21,169 nucleotides of DNA from assembly GCA_019348095.1 (NCBI GenBank), contig JAHWKC010000004.1, forward strand, positions 1-21,169. Direction: 5' to 3'. The stretch comes from Pseudomonadota bacterium (GTDB taxonomy: Bacteria; Pseudomonadota; Gammaproteobacteria; Xanthomonadales; Xanthomonadaceae). Shown here one piece after another: positions 13,806-21,169 of this stretch. Under the pieces are notes generated by a model, which was not told the origin of the DNA, made no database searches, and saw nothing but the letters and a program-made list of their open reading frames with translations. The position numbers were made by a program, and so were the translations under genes. How positions within the stretch are numbered: position 1 is the stretch's first letter; every line of letters starts with the position of its first letter.

Positions 13806-14390
13806 GTGGCCAAGATCGACATCGAACGCAAGAAAACCGTGTGGCCGTGGATCGTCGGCCTGATCGTGCTGCTGTTGGTCATCTGGGGCCTGTTCGAGTT
13901 GCTGGACAACGATGCCGAACCGGCCATGGTCCCGCCGGCGGCGACCGCGCCAATGACAGATCCGGCGGTGGATCCCGCCGAACCCGCCGCGCCGATGGAC
14001 CAGCCGGTCTCCGTAGCGCCGATGCCGCCACCGCCTACCGATGCCGACAACACGTCGATCCCGGTCGGGGCGATCATCATCGGGCCGAGCGAATTCCTGG
14101 GCCAGCCGGTCGTGGGCACCGCCGAGGTCGCGGATGTTCCGTCCGACCGTGGCTTCTGGCTCGAACAGGCCGGGCAGCGCATTTTCGCGGTGATCGCCCA
14201 GTCGCCCAACATGGAAGACGAAATCAACATCAACGCTGGTCAGCAGGTGCGTCTGGCCGGAATCGTCTACGACAATGCGCTGGCCTCGCAGATCGCCGGC
14301 GGCCTGGACTCCGAAACGACGCAGATCATCGCCGACCAGCCGGCGTTCCTGCTGGTCGATGCGCGGAATGTCGACATCATGGATCGCTGA
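13806..14390 (+). CDS. Membrane-anchored protein of unknown function, OB-like C-terminal domain
   Basis: A 194-residue protein I cannot assign to a named family. A cytoplasmic head (MAKIDIERKKTVWPW) precedes one helix (about residues 13-32). A Pro/Ala/Met-rich flexible linker (about 38-80) follows, then a compact domain (about 85-194) with a beta-strand pattern (GAIIIGPSEFLGQPVVG, GFWLEQAGQRIFAVI, QQVRLAGIVYD, AFLLVDARNVDIM). This could be a small beta-barrel of OB type, which is inference from pattern only. The GTG start at 13806 is supported by AGGAG six bases upstream. The gene ends about 40 nt before a strong terminator at 14430-14457, so it is likely a single transcription unit or the end of one with the DUF502 gene (132 nt upstream). 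Confidence 0.75.
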   Translation: MAKIDIERKKTVWPWIVGLIVLLLVIWGLFELLDNDAEPAMVPPAATAPMTDPAVDPAEPAAPMDQPVSVAPMPPPPTDADNTSIPVGAIIIGPSEFLGQPVVGTAEVADVPSDRGFWLEQAGQRIFAVIAQSPNMEDEININAGQQVRLAGIVYDNALASQIAGGLDSETTQIIADQPAFLLVDARNVDIMDR

Positions 14391-14429
14391 AATTCAGGAT
14401 TCCGACTGACTTCCAGATCGTCGCCTTTG

Positions 14430-14457
14430 AAGGCCGGGATTCCCGGCCTTTCTTGTT
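14430..14457 (+). terminator. Rho-independent terminator
   Basis: A perfect stem AAGGCCGGG/CCCGGCCTT closes a very short loop and is followed by TCTTGTT. It lies 40 nt after the stop of the gene ending at 14390. Confidence 0.8.
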
Positions 14458-14611
14458 CCCTGGAAGCTAACGCTGAATCGCTTCGCAGCACCAACCTAAT
14501 CGTGAACACGACGTCTCAACATCTCGATCACGCCCTCGGGACGGTGCGCTTACGTTCCGCCCGGTATGGTTTCGGGCCCGGAAGCCAGATCCCCTTTTCT
14601 CCGGGAACAAC

Positions 14612-14633
14612 AGGAGTTTTTGGCTCCTCGGAG
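14612..14633 (+). promoter_or_regulatory. Leader hairpin next to the ribosome site of the PRC/DUF2382 gene
   Basis: AGGAG (14612-14616) can pair with CTCCT (14624-14628) across a TTTTTGG loop. The likely ribosome site GGAG (14630-14633) comes two bases later, 7 nt before the ATG at 14641. The CTCC segment could alternatively pair with this GGAG, so the upstream AGGAG might keep the site free. The stems are short, so this is tentative. I found no convincing promoter in 14458-14611. Confidence 0.3.
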
Positions 14634-14640
14634 ACTTTTC

Positions 14641-15450
14641 ATGCAACAGAAGACACCTTACTCAGAAGGTACAAACCAGAATCCGGGCGCCAGCGCTATC
14701 GGACACCTCGCGCGTCTCCATGATCTCCACGATTACAAGGTCGCTCATGGCGAGCCGCACGTGCGCGGCTGGCACGTCAAGACCGCGGATGGCCGGGAGG
14801 CCGGCAAGGTCGACGACCTGATCGTCGACACCGAGGCGATGCAGGTGCGCTACCTCGACGTCGAGTTGGACAAGAAGACCTTCAAGCTCGACGAAGATCG
14901 CCATGTGCTGCTTCCGATCCGCGATGCCCGACTCGACGACGACGAAGACGAAGTCCTGCTTGGGGCGATGACCGCCGACCAGCTGACGGCCCTTCCGCCG
15001 TACCGGCCCGGCGACGCGATCGCCTCCGGCGCGATGCCACCGCCGCGCGCGGAGGACACCCAGCAGTTCTATGGCAAGCGTGGTGGAACCGGCGGCGTGC
15101 AACGTATGACACTTTCCGAAGAGGAAATGAGGGTCGGCAAGCGCGAGAAGCAAGCCGGCGAGGTCGACGTCCACAAGTCGGTCGAGACCGAGCACATGTC
15201 GAAGAAGGTGCCGGTTTCCCACGAAGAGGTATCGGTCGACCGCCGTCCCGTATCAGCCGACTCGCCGCGCGCGGGCAAGATCTCCGAGGACGAAGTCCGC
15301 ATCCCGCTGAAGGCCGAAGAAGCCGTGGTCGAGAAGCGCGCGGTTCCTAAGGAAGAGGTCGTAATCAGGAAGAAAACGGTGGCCGGTGAACAGAAAGTCG
15401 AGACCGATCTGAAACGCGAGCGCGTCGACGTTGACCGCAAGAAGTCCTGA
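14641..15450 (+). CDS. PRC-barrel and DUF2382 (YsnF/AvaK) stress-type protein
   Basis: A 269-residue, highly charged soluble protein. Residues about 20-125 form a PRC-barrel-like domain (VRGWHVKTADGREAGKVDDLIVDTEAMQVRYLDVEL, VLLPIRDARLDDDEDEV). After a linker, residues about 155-269 are a DUF2382/YsnF domain with repeating Glu/Lys/Arg-Val strands (MTLSEEEMRVGKREKQAGEVDVHK, VSHEEVSVDRRPV, EEAVVEKRAVPKEEVVIRKKTV, VETDLKRERVDVDRKK). Proteins of this make-up are linked to general stress and desiccation responses in bacteria, with no defined biochemistry. The ATG at 14641 has GGAG 7 nt upstream; an earlier in-frame start at 14566 would add an unconserved-looking 25 residues that cross the leader hairpin. 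The gene lies between two strong terminators, so it is a separate transcription unit. Confidence 0.88.
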   Translation: MQQKTPYSEGTNQNPGASAIGHLARLHDLHDYKVAHGEPHVRGWHVKTADGREAGKVDDLIVDTEAMQVRYLDVELDKKTFKLDEDRHVLLPIRDARLDDDEDEVLLGAMTADQLTALPPYRPGDAIASGAMPPPRAEDTQQFYGKRGGTGGVQRMTLSEEEMRVGKREKQAGEVDVHKSVETEHMSKKVPVSHEEVSVDRRPVSADSPRAGKISEDEVRIPLKAEEAVVEKRAVPKEEVVIRKKTVAGEQKVETDLKRERVDVDRKKS

Positions 15451-15516
15451 CGCACCGACAAGTGCATCCGCGGACTCACGCAGATTGCAGTCTGCTGATT
15501 CCGTTGAAAAACGAGC

Positions 15517-15553
15517 CCATAAAAGACCGGCAGAGATGCCGGTCTTTTTATGG
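15517..15553. terminator. Bidirectional-type rho-independent terminator
   Basis: CCATAAAAGACCGGC pairs with GCCGGTCTTTTTATGG around a short AGAGAT loop, with A-rich and T-rich flanks on the two sides. It is placed 66 nt after the PRC/DUF2382 stop. Confidence 0.88.
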
Positions 15554-15658
15554 CTGCTTTAACGGAATTCTGGAACCGATGACCTTTGGCCCATGCTGCG
15601 TTCACCGTGAGCGATGACGCTCTGGGTTTATGCTCACCCGTCCACACCGGAGATAGCG

Positions 15659-17491
15659 ATGAAACCCAACGCAGCCCATTCCCTGCTCGTCCTCGCCTTG
15701 GCGGCGGCCATCGCCGGTTGCACGTCGATGCCGGGCGCCAACACCGGCAGCAGCACGCAGCCTGCCGATGGCGCGGCGCAGCTCGCCACCGACAAGGCCG
15801 AACGCCTCGACGCGCTGTACGCGCAGTACTGGGAGGAGATGCTCGAGCTCAACCCGCTGTCCGCCACCTATCAGGGCGATGACCGCTACAACGACCGCCT
15901 GCCGAACTTCCTCTCCGAGCAATACCGCGACAGGTCGCGCGCCTTCACCCAGCGCTGGCTGGAGACCATCCAGAGCGTCGGCCCGGAGGGACTGGAGGGG
16001 CAGGACCTGCTGAGCTACCAGATCTTCGTGCGCGATGCGAAGAACTCGTTGGAATCGGACCAGTACCCGGGCTGGCAGCAGCCGATCAACCAGTTCTACA
16101 ACTTCGCCTCCACCGCCGTGCAGCTCGGCTCCGGCACCGGTGCGCAGCCATTCGAGACGGTCGAGGACTATGACAACTGGCGCCAGCGCGCCTCCCGAAT
16201 CCCGGTGCTGTTTGACCAGGCCATCGCCAACAGCCGCATCGGCATGCAGACCGGCGTGGTGCAGCCGCGCGCACTGATGGAGAAGGTGATCCCGCAGCTC
16301 GATGCGCTGATCAAGGAAGACGCCGAGGAAACCCTGTTCTGGCGACCGATCGAAACCCTGCCCGAGGATTTCTCCGACGCCGAGAAACAACGTATCACCG
16401 CCGAGTACCGGACGATGATCCAGGACGAGCTGATGCCGGCCTACCGCGAGATGCGCGAGTTCATCGCGCAGGAATACCTGCCGGCCACGCGCGAGAGCTC
16501 GGGCATGGCGGCGCTGCCCGGCGGCGAGGCGTGGTACGCGTTCAATGCGCGCAACTCGACCACCACCGACCTGACGCCGGCGCAGATCCACCAGATCGGC
16601 CTGGACGAGGTCGAACGGATCCACGGCGAGATCCGCGGCGTGATGGAGACCGTCGGGTTCGAAGGCACGATGCAGGAGTTCTTCGAGTTCATGAAGACCG
16701 ACCCGCAGTTCACCTTCGAAACCGAAGAAGCACTGCTGGTCTATTACCGCTCGCTGGAGGACAAGGTCAACCAGAAGGTGCCGGAGCTGTTCTCGCTGAC
16801 GCCGCGCGCCGGCTTCGAGATCCGCCCGGTGGAGGCGTTCCGCGCGCAGTCGGCCGCCGGCGGCTCGTACATGCGGCCCAGCGAGGACGGCAGCCGTCCC
16901 GGCATCTTCTACGTCAACACCTACGACCTGCCCACCCGCAGCACCTGGGATGCCGAGGACCTGTTCCTGCACGAGGCGATTCCCGGCCACCACTTCCAGA
17001 TCGCGCTGCAGCAGGAGCTGACCGACCTGCCGATGTTCCGCCGCTTCGGTGGCGAGACCGCGTTCACCGAAGGCTGGGGACTGTATGCCGAGTCGCTGGG
17101 CCGCGACCTGGGGCTGTACCAGGACCCGTACAGCTACTTCGGCTACCTGCAGAACGAGCTGTGGCGCGCGATCCGCCTGGTGGTCGACACCGGATTGCAC
17201 AGCAAGGGCTGGACCCGTGAGCAGGTGATCGCCTACATGCTGGAGAACTCCGCCACCAGCGAAACCTCGGCCATCTCCGAGACCGAGCGCTACATGGCGA
17301 TCCCCGGCCAGGCGCTGGCCTACAAGATCGGCGAGCTGAAGATCCAGGAACTACGCGAGCGGGCCGAGCGCGAACTCGGTGCCGATTTCGACATCCGCGA
17401 ATTCCACGCCGAGGTGCTCAAGGACGGCTCGGTGCCGCTGGAGATCCTGGAGGGCAAGATCGAGCGCTGGATCGACTCGAAGAAGGCCTGA
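15659..17491 (+). CDS. DUF885 zinc-dependent lipoprotein
   Basis: A 610-residue secreted protein of the DUF885 family. The N-terminus MKPNAAHSLLVLALAAAIAGC is a lipoprotein signal with lipobox AIAGC (Cys21), so the mature protein is likely held on a membrane facing the periplasm. The zinc-peptidase-like motif HEAIPGHH runs from His438 to His445. The expected downstream Glu is in TEGWGLYAE (Glu471). Other family stretches are NPLSATYQGD, YVNTYDLPTRSTWD and AISETERYMAIPGQALAYKIG. Family members are thought to be metallopeptidases; the substrate is unknown. The ATG at 15659 is chosen for the lipoprotein signal and for GGAG six bases upstream; a start at 15614 would bury the signal. It is alone between a terminator and a repeat, so probably monocistronic. 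Confidence 0.92.
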   Translation: MKPNAAHSLLVLALAAAIAGCTSMPGANTGSSTQPADGAAQLATDKAERLDALYAQYWEEMLELNPLSATYQGDDRYNDRLPNFLSEQYRDRSRAFTQRWLETIQSVGPEGLEGQDLLSYQIFVRDAKNSLESDQYPGWQQPINQFYNFASTAVQLGSGTGAQPFETVEDYDNWRQRASRIPVLFDQAIANSRIGMQTGVVQPRALMEKVIPQLDALIKEDAEETLFWRPIETLPEDFSDAEKQRITAEYRTMIQDELMPAYREMREFIAQEYLPATRESSGMAALPGGEAWYAFNARNSTTTDLTPAQIHQIGLDEVERIHGEIRGVMETVGFEGTMQEFFEFMKTDPQFTFETEEALLVYYRSLEDKVNQKVPELFSLTPRAGFEIRPVEAFRAQSAAGGSYMRPSEDGSRPGIFYVNTYDLPTRSTWDAEDLFLHEAIPGHHFQIALQQELTDLPMFRRFGGETAFTEGWGLYAESLGRDLGLYQDPYSYFGYLQNELWRAIRLVVDTGLHSKGWTREQVIAYMLENSATSETSAISETERYMAIPGQALAYKIGELKIQELRERAERELGADFDIREFHAEVLKDGSVPLEILEGKIERWIDSKKA

Positions 17492-17518
17492 GCCACGCGG
17501 CCCGCGGCGCTGCGCGCG

Positions 17519-17582
17519 TCGAGCGGAGCTTGCTCCGCTGCGTCCTCTTCGGGCAAGAGCAGCCGAGCAAGCTCGGCTGTAC
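17519..17582 (-). repeat. Cloverleaf-like repeat, copy C (inverted)
   Basis: AGCGGAGC-TT-GCTCCGCT (17522-17539) and AGCCGAGC-AA-GCTCGGCT (17561-17578) form two hairpins, with CTCTT-CGGGC-AAGAG between them. On the minus strand the order of arms and loop bases is the same as in copies A and B. The outer closing stem is degraded (GTCGAG versus CTGTAC). It lies 28 nt after the DUF885 stop. Confidence 0.75.
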
Positions 17583-17846
17583 CAGAGCGTGAAGAGCGCC
17601 GGACGACCCGGCGGAGGGCGCCCGAAGAAGCGCCCTGCCCCGAATGCGCAAGTCGGAGGCGCTGAACGCTCCGCCACCGACTCCCACGCAGCGGACGGGC
17701 TTATCCCGTGATGGCTGTCACAGTATTGCCTGCAATCGAGGGCAGCTCGGCCGGTCCGGGGCGCCGTCGAATCACGTAGACCTAACCGCGCTTGGAATAG
17801 CCTGCCGAGAGCCGCGCGGGGAAGCGGCCGGGGACACGGGAAATAA
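17583..17846. other. Upstream region of the sensor kinase, no gene seen
   Basis: A stem AGGGCGC (17615-17621) / GCGCCCT (17630-17636) lies here without a T-tract. The rest (about 17640-17846) should hold the promoter of the histidine kinase gene, but no convincing -35/-10 pair was found. A GGGA five bases before the ATG at 17847 is the only ribosome-site candidate. Confidence 0.5.
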
Positions 17847-20800
17847 ATGAGTCGACACGGCAAGGTTTCTTTACAACAGGATCGTGCCCGCCCCGTTTTC
17901 GGGCCGGAGCGCGGAGCCCCGCGCGGGGGCGACGCGCGGTACCGCGCGCTGTATGCGGCGCTCCCGGTGGCGGTGTTCGTCTGCAACCGCGATGCGGTGA
18001 TCCAGGACTACAACCAGCGCGCTGCTGAGTTGTGGCAGCGTGAACCGGAGGCCGGCGTCGAGCGCCACTGCGGCTCGATCAGGCTGTGGCTCCCGGACGG
18101 CTCCCACTTGCCGCATGCGTGCAGTCCCATGGTCGACGTCCTGCGCACCGGCGAAGAGTGCCGCAGCGTCGAAGTCTCGATAGAGCGGCCGGACGGCTCG
18201 CGGCTCCCGGTCATCGCCAACTTCTGCCCGCTGAGGAATGCACAGGGCGAGGTCGAGGGCGTGCTGACCACCTTCGACGACATCAGCGAGCGCAAACAGG
18301 ACCAGATTCTGGTGGCCGAGCAGGGCCGCCTGCTCGAGCTGGTCAGCGACTGCAAGCCGCTGCCCGACTGCCTGGCTGCAGTGGCCCAAGCGGTGGCGCG
18401 ACTGCAGCCCAACACGCGGGCCTGCATCCTGCTGGCAGACGAGGCGCGCACGCGGTTTACCAGTTGCCATGCCATCGACCTCCCGCCGTCTTTTGGCGCC
18501 GGGTTGAAGGACGCGCCAATCAACGATTTGGCCATCGGCACCTGCGGCGAGGCGGTCCATTCCGGCAAACCGGTCGCCTGCCCCGATATCGAGAAGGACC
18601 AACACTGGTCGCAGCCATGGCGCGAGCTGTGCATCGCCCATGGCATCCGCGCGTGCCATTCCGAGCCCGCCATCGGCACCGATGGCCGGCCGCTCGCCTC
18701 GGTCATGCTGTGCTTCCAGGAGGCGCGCGAGCCGAGCGAGTGGGAACGGCGCATCGCCGAATTTGGCGCGCATATCGCGGCGATCGCGATCGAGCGCGAC
18801 CGCGGCGCGCAGGCCCTGCGCCGGCGGACCGACCAGTTCGCCACGCTGTTGGAGCAGGCGCCGCTGGGGATGTACCTGATGGACGCCGAGCTGCGCATCC
18901 GCCAGATCAACCCGGTCGCGCTGCGGCTGTTCGATGGCGTGGCCGATCCGGTCGGGCGCACGATCGGTGAAATGCTCCACGAGCTGTGGCCCGGGACGAG
19001 CGATGCGGACAGGATCTTGGCCCAGCTCCGCCACACGCTCGAGACCGGCGAGCCGCACACCATTCCTGAATTGCCCGCACCGCGCCGCGGTGCCGGCGCG
19101 CCGACGCACTATCACTGGCAGATCAGCCGCATCGGCCTGGCCGACGGCGACGCGAAGGGCGACGGCGAGCATGGCGTGGTCTGCTATTTCAACGACGTTT
19201 CCGACAACGTTCAAGGGCGGGAGGAGCTGGTCCGGGTCAACGCCGAGTCCGAGCGGCAGCGGCGGCTGTACGACACCGTCCTGTCGCATACCCCGGACCT
19301 GCTCTACGTGTTCGACCTCGACCACCGCTTCGCCTATGCCAACAAGGCGCTGCTCGCGATGTGGGGCATGACTTGGGAGGAGGCGGCAGGCAAGACCTGC
19401 CTGGAACTCGGCTACGAGCCCTGGCATGCAGCGATGCATGACCGCGAGATCGACCAGGTGATCGCCAGCCGGAAGCCGGTCCGCGGCGAAGTGCCGTTCG
19501 CCGGCGCCCACGGGCGCCGTATTTACGACTACATATTCGTGCCGATTCTTGGCCCCGACGGGGAGGTGGAGGCCGTTGCCGGCGCAACCCGTGACATCAC
19601 CGATCGCAAACGCGCCGAGGATGCGCTGCGCGAGAGTGAGCGGGTGCTGAGCGAGGTGTTCGAGGCGGCTCCGGCATTCATGGCGGTGTTGCGCGGCCCG
19701 CAACGGGTCTTCGAGAAGGCCAACCGGGCGTTCCACGCACTGGTCGGCGAGAGCCGCACGGTGGTCGGCAAGCCGCTGCTGGAGGCGCTCCCCGAAGTCG
19801 CTGAGCAGGGCTTTCCCGCGATCATCGATGAGGTAATGGCGACCGGCAGGGCGTATCACGGCCGCGGCATGCGGGCGCTGCTCAAGCGTTCCGAGGACGC
19901 GCCGCTGGAGGAACGCTGGGTCGACTTCGTCTACGAGCCGCTGTGCGAGGCCGATGGCAGCACCTCGGGCCTGCTGGTCCATGGCATCGACCTCACCGAA
20001 CGCGTGACAGCCGAGGAATCTTTGCGGCAAAGCCGCGCTGCGCTGGAGTTCACCCTCGAATCGGCAGAAGTCGGCGACTGGGACCTGGACCTGGTCAACG
20101 ACACCTCGCGGCGATCGCTGCGCCACGACCGATGCTTCGGCTACCGGCAAGCGATTCCGGAAGGCCAGTGGGGCTTCGAGACGTTCATCCAGCACGTGCA
20201 CCCGGAGGACCGCGCGAACATCGAGCGGGAGTTCCGCGAAGCGCTGACCGAGCTGAAGGAATGGCACTTCGAGTGCCGCGTGGTATGGCCGGACGGCAGC
20301 GTGCACTGGATCGCCGCGCACGGCAGCCTCTATCACCCCAGTGGCCACCCCAGCGGCGACCCGACCGACAAGCCGACCCGGATGCTCGGCATCGTGGCCG
20401 ACATCACCGAGCGCAAGCGCAACGAGGAGGCGCTCCAGCAGAGCGCCAACGAGATGCGCCAGCTGGCTTCGGAGTTGTCCGAGGCCGACCGGCGCAAGGA
20501 CGAGTTCATCGCGATGCTGGCCCATGAGCTGCGCAATCCGCTGGCGCCGATCAGCAACGCCTTGCAGGTGCTGCGGCTGCAGGCCGGTCAGGGCGAGGGC
20601 TCCGGGTCGATGCTTCCGGTGCTAGAACGCCAGGTCGGGCAACTGGTCCGCCTGGTCGATGACCTGCTCGACGTCAGCCGCATCAGCCGCGGCAGGATCG
20701 AACTGCGGCGCGAGCGGATCGAGCTGGCCGCCGCAATGAACGACGCGGTCGAGGCCGCCCGTCCGCTGAGCGAATGCATGGATCACAGTCTCACCGTCAC

Positions 20801-21169
20801 GCTGCCGCCCGAGCCGCTGTACATCGACGCCGACCCGGCTCGGCTGGCCCAGATCCTCGGGAACCTGCTCACCAACGCCTGCAAGTTCACCGATCGCCGC
20901 GGTCACATCAATCTGGCCCTGGAACGCGACGGAGGGCAGGCAGTGATCCGGGTGCGGGACGACGGCATCGGCATCGCCGCCGGACAGCTCACCCGTATCT
21001 TCGAGGCCTTCACCCAACTCGATACCTCACTGGAGCGATCGGTCAGCGGGCTGGGCATCGGCCTGTCGCTGACCCAGCGGCTGGTGCAGATGCACGGCGG
21101 CAGCGTCGAGGCGCACAGCGCCGGGCTCGGTCAGGGCAGCGAGTTCAAGGTCTGCCTGCCCCTGATGCT
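17847..21169 (+). CDS. Soluble multi-PAS/GAF sensor histidine kinase (3' end outside window)
   Basis: The frame from ATG 17847 has no stop before the window end (more than 1107 residues). Domains in order: PAS (about 33-145, ending FDDISERK), GAF (about 155-320, with AIGTCGEAVHSGKPVACPDI), PAS (about 328-460), PAS (about 472-590, ending TRDITDRK), PAS (about 600-725), PAS (about 727-865, ending VADITERK), HisKA with phospho-acceptor His893 in MLAHELRNPLAPI, and HATPase with N-box Asn1010 (LLTNACKFT), DDGIGI (from Asp1038) and GLGIGLSL. There are no membrane helices, so it senses cytoplasmic signals such as redox, small ligands or light; which cannot be told. The HATPase domain ends right at the edge; this subfamily often continues with receiver (REC) domains, so it may be a hybrid kinase. 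No partner regulator is visible. Confidence 0.93.
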   Translation, partial: MSRHGKVSLQQDRARPVFGPERGAPRGGDARYRALYAALPVAVFVCNRDAVIQDYNQRAAELWQREPEAGVERHCGSIRLWLPDGSHLPHACSPMVDVLRTGEECRSVEVSIERPDGSRLPVIANFCPLRNAQGEVEGVLTTFDDISERKQDQILVAEQGRLLELVSDCKPLPDCLAAVAQAVARLQPNTRACILLADEARTRFTSCHAIDLPPSFGAGLKDAPINDLAIGTCGEAVHSGKPVACPDIEKDQHWSQPWRELCIAHGIRACHSEPAIGTDGRPLASVMLCFQEAREPSEWERRIAEFGAHIAAIAIERDRGAQALRRRTDQFATLLEQAPLGMYLMDAELRIRQINPVALRLFDGVADPVGRTIGEMLHELWPGTSDADRILAQLRHTLETGEPHTIPELPAPRRGAGAPTHYHWQISRIGLADGDAKGDGEHGVVCYFNDVSDNVQGREELVRVNAESERQRRLYDTVLSHTPDLLYVFDLDHRFAYANKALLAMWGMTWEEAAGKTCLELGYEPWHAAMHDREIDQVIASRKPVRGEVPFAGAHGRRIYDYIFVPILGPDGEVEAVAGATRDITDRKRAEDALRESERVLSEVFEAAPAFMAVLRGPQRVFEKANRAFHALVGESRTVVGKPLLEALPEVAEQGFPAIIDEVMATGRAYHGRGMRALLKRSEDAPLEERWVDFVYEPLCEADGSTSGLLVHGIDLTERVTAEESLRQSRAALEFTLESAEVGDWDLDLVNDTSRRSLRHDRCFGYRQAIPEGQWGFETFIQHVHPEDRANIEREFREALTELKEWHFECRVVWPDGSVHWIAAHGSLYHPSGHPSGDPTDKPTRMLGIVADITERKRNEEALQQSANEMRQLASELSEADRRKDEFIAMLAHELRNPLAPISNALQVLRLQAGQGEGSGSMLPVLERQVGQLVRLVDDLLDVSRISRGRIELRRERIELAAAMNDAVEAARPLSECMDHSLTVTLPPEPLYIDADPARLAQILGNLLTNACKFTDRRGHINLALERDGGQAVIRVRDDGIGIAAGQLTRIFEAFTQLDTSLERSVSGLGIGLSLTQRLVQMHGGSVEAHSAGLGQGSEFKVCLPLM

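Noticed and set aside
15602..17200. A 532-codon minus-strand frame opposite the DUF885 gene
   Set aside because: It is a GC-driven shadow; the plus-strand protein has a lipobox and the HEAIPGHH motif.
17871..20525. An 884-codon open frame on the minus strand opposite the sensor kinase
   Set aside because: It is the mirror of a strongly coding frame in GC-rich DNA; the product is Arg/Ala/Leu/Gly/His-rich with no domain, while the plus strand shows clear PAS, GAF and HisKA motifs.

Overview
The window looks like a piece of a GC-rich gammaproteobacterial chromosome, most probably Xanthomonadaceae (Lysobacter/Luteimonas-like). I infer this from the very high GC content, the kind of proteins encoded, and several short palindromic repeat families of the type common in that family (TGTAGGAGCGGC..., GTAGAGCCGAGC..., GTAGGGTGGGC..., and TTTGCG/CGCAAA-rich pairs). 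No rRNA, tRNA, CRISPR array, transposase or phage gene was seen.

Layout. 1-1032: the 3' end of a metal-dependent amidohydrolase followed at once by a SemiSWEET-type PQ-loop transporter. 1051-2720: a repeat, a DUF998-like membrane protein on the minus strand, and a divergent thioredoxin-TPR chaperone gene (cnoX/ybbN). 2745-6460: a repeat, a membrane-anchored protein of unknown function on the minus strand, and a divergent membrane Ser/Thr kinase whose periplasmic part ends in an FGE/SUMF1-like fold. 6461-6968: a repeat-filled spacer. 6916-12854: a heme-copper oxidase island: a possible short leader ORF, lipoprotein-type subunit II (coxB), a fused subunit I-III protein, a small 3-TM protein, a DUF2231 protein, a HemJ/CopD-like protein on the minus strand, and the copper/assembly factor CtaG. 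12987-15450: DUF502 membrane protein, a membrane-anchored protein of unknown function, and a PRC-barrel/DUF2382 (YsnF) stress-type protein, with two good terminators. 15659-17491: a DUF885 zinc-dependent lipoprotein. 17847 to the edge: a large soluble multi-PAS/GAF histidine kinase, cut by the window end.

Most striking observation. The terminal oxidase carries the Glu hallmark of A1-type oxidases (HPEVY), yet lacks the K-channel lysine (Gln343 at the Paracoccus K354 position). Subunit II also lacks the Glu at the K-channel mouth (Ile at the bovine E62 / Rhodobacter E101 position). Two D-channel asparagines are replaced as well (Met105, Ser123), although the entry Asp (D116) is kept. Heme, CuB, CuA and Tyr-crosslink residues are all intact. 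The island therefore appears to encode a catalytically complete oxidase with non-standard proton pathways, accompanied by its own Caa3-type CtaG and a heme-enzyme-like membrane protein.

Regulatory architecture. Genes in the oxidase cluster overlap or nearly touch (GTGA and ATGA overlaps, then an 8-nt gap), which implies one transcript from about 6900 to 11249. Three genes elsewhere (1740 minus, 11874 plus, 12987 plus) have TANNNT boxes only 6-7 nt before their ATG, suggesting leaderless mRNAs. Several repeats contribute to gene ends: one supplies the stop codon of the DUF998 gene and another encodes the last 18 residues of CtaG.
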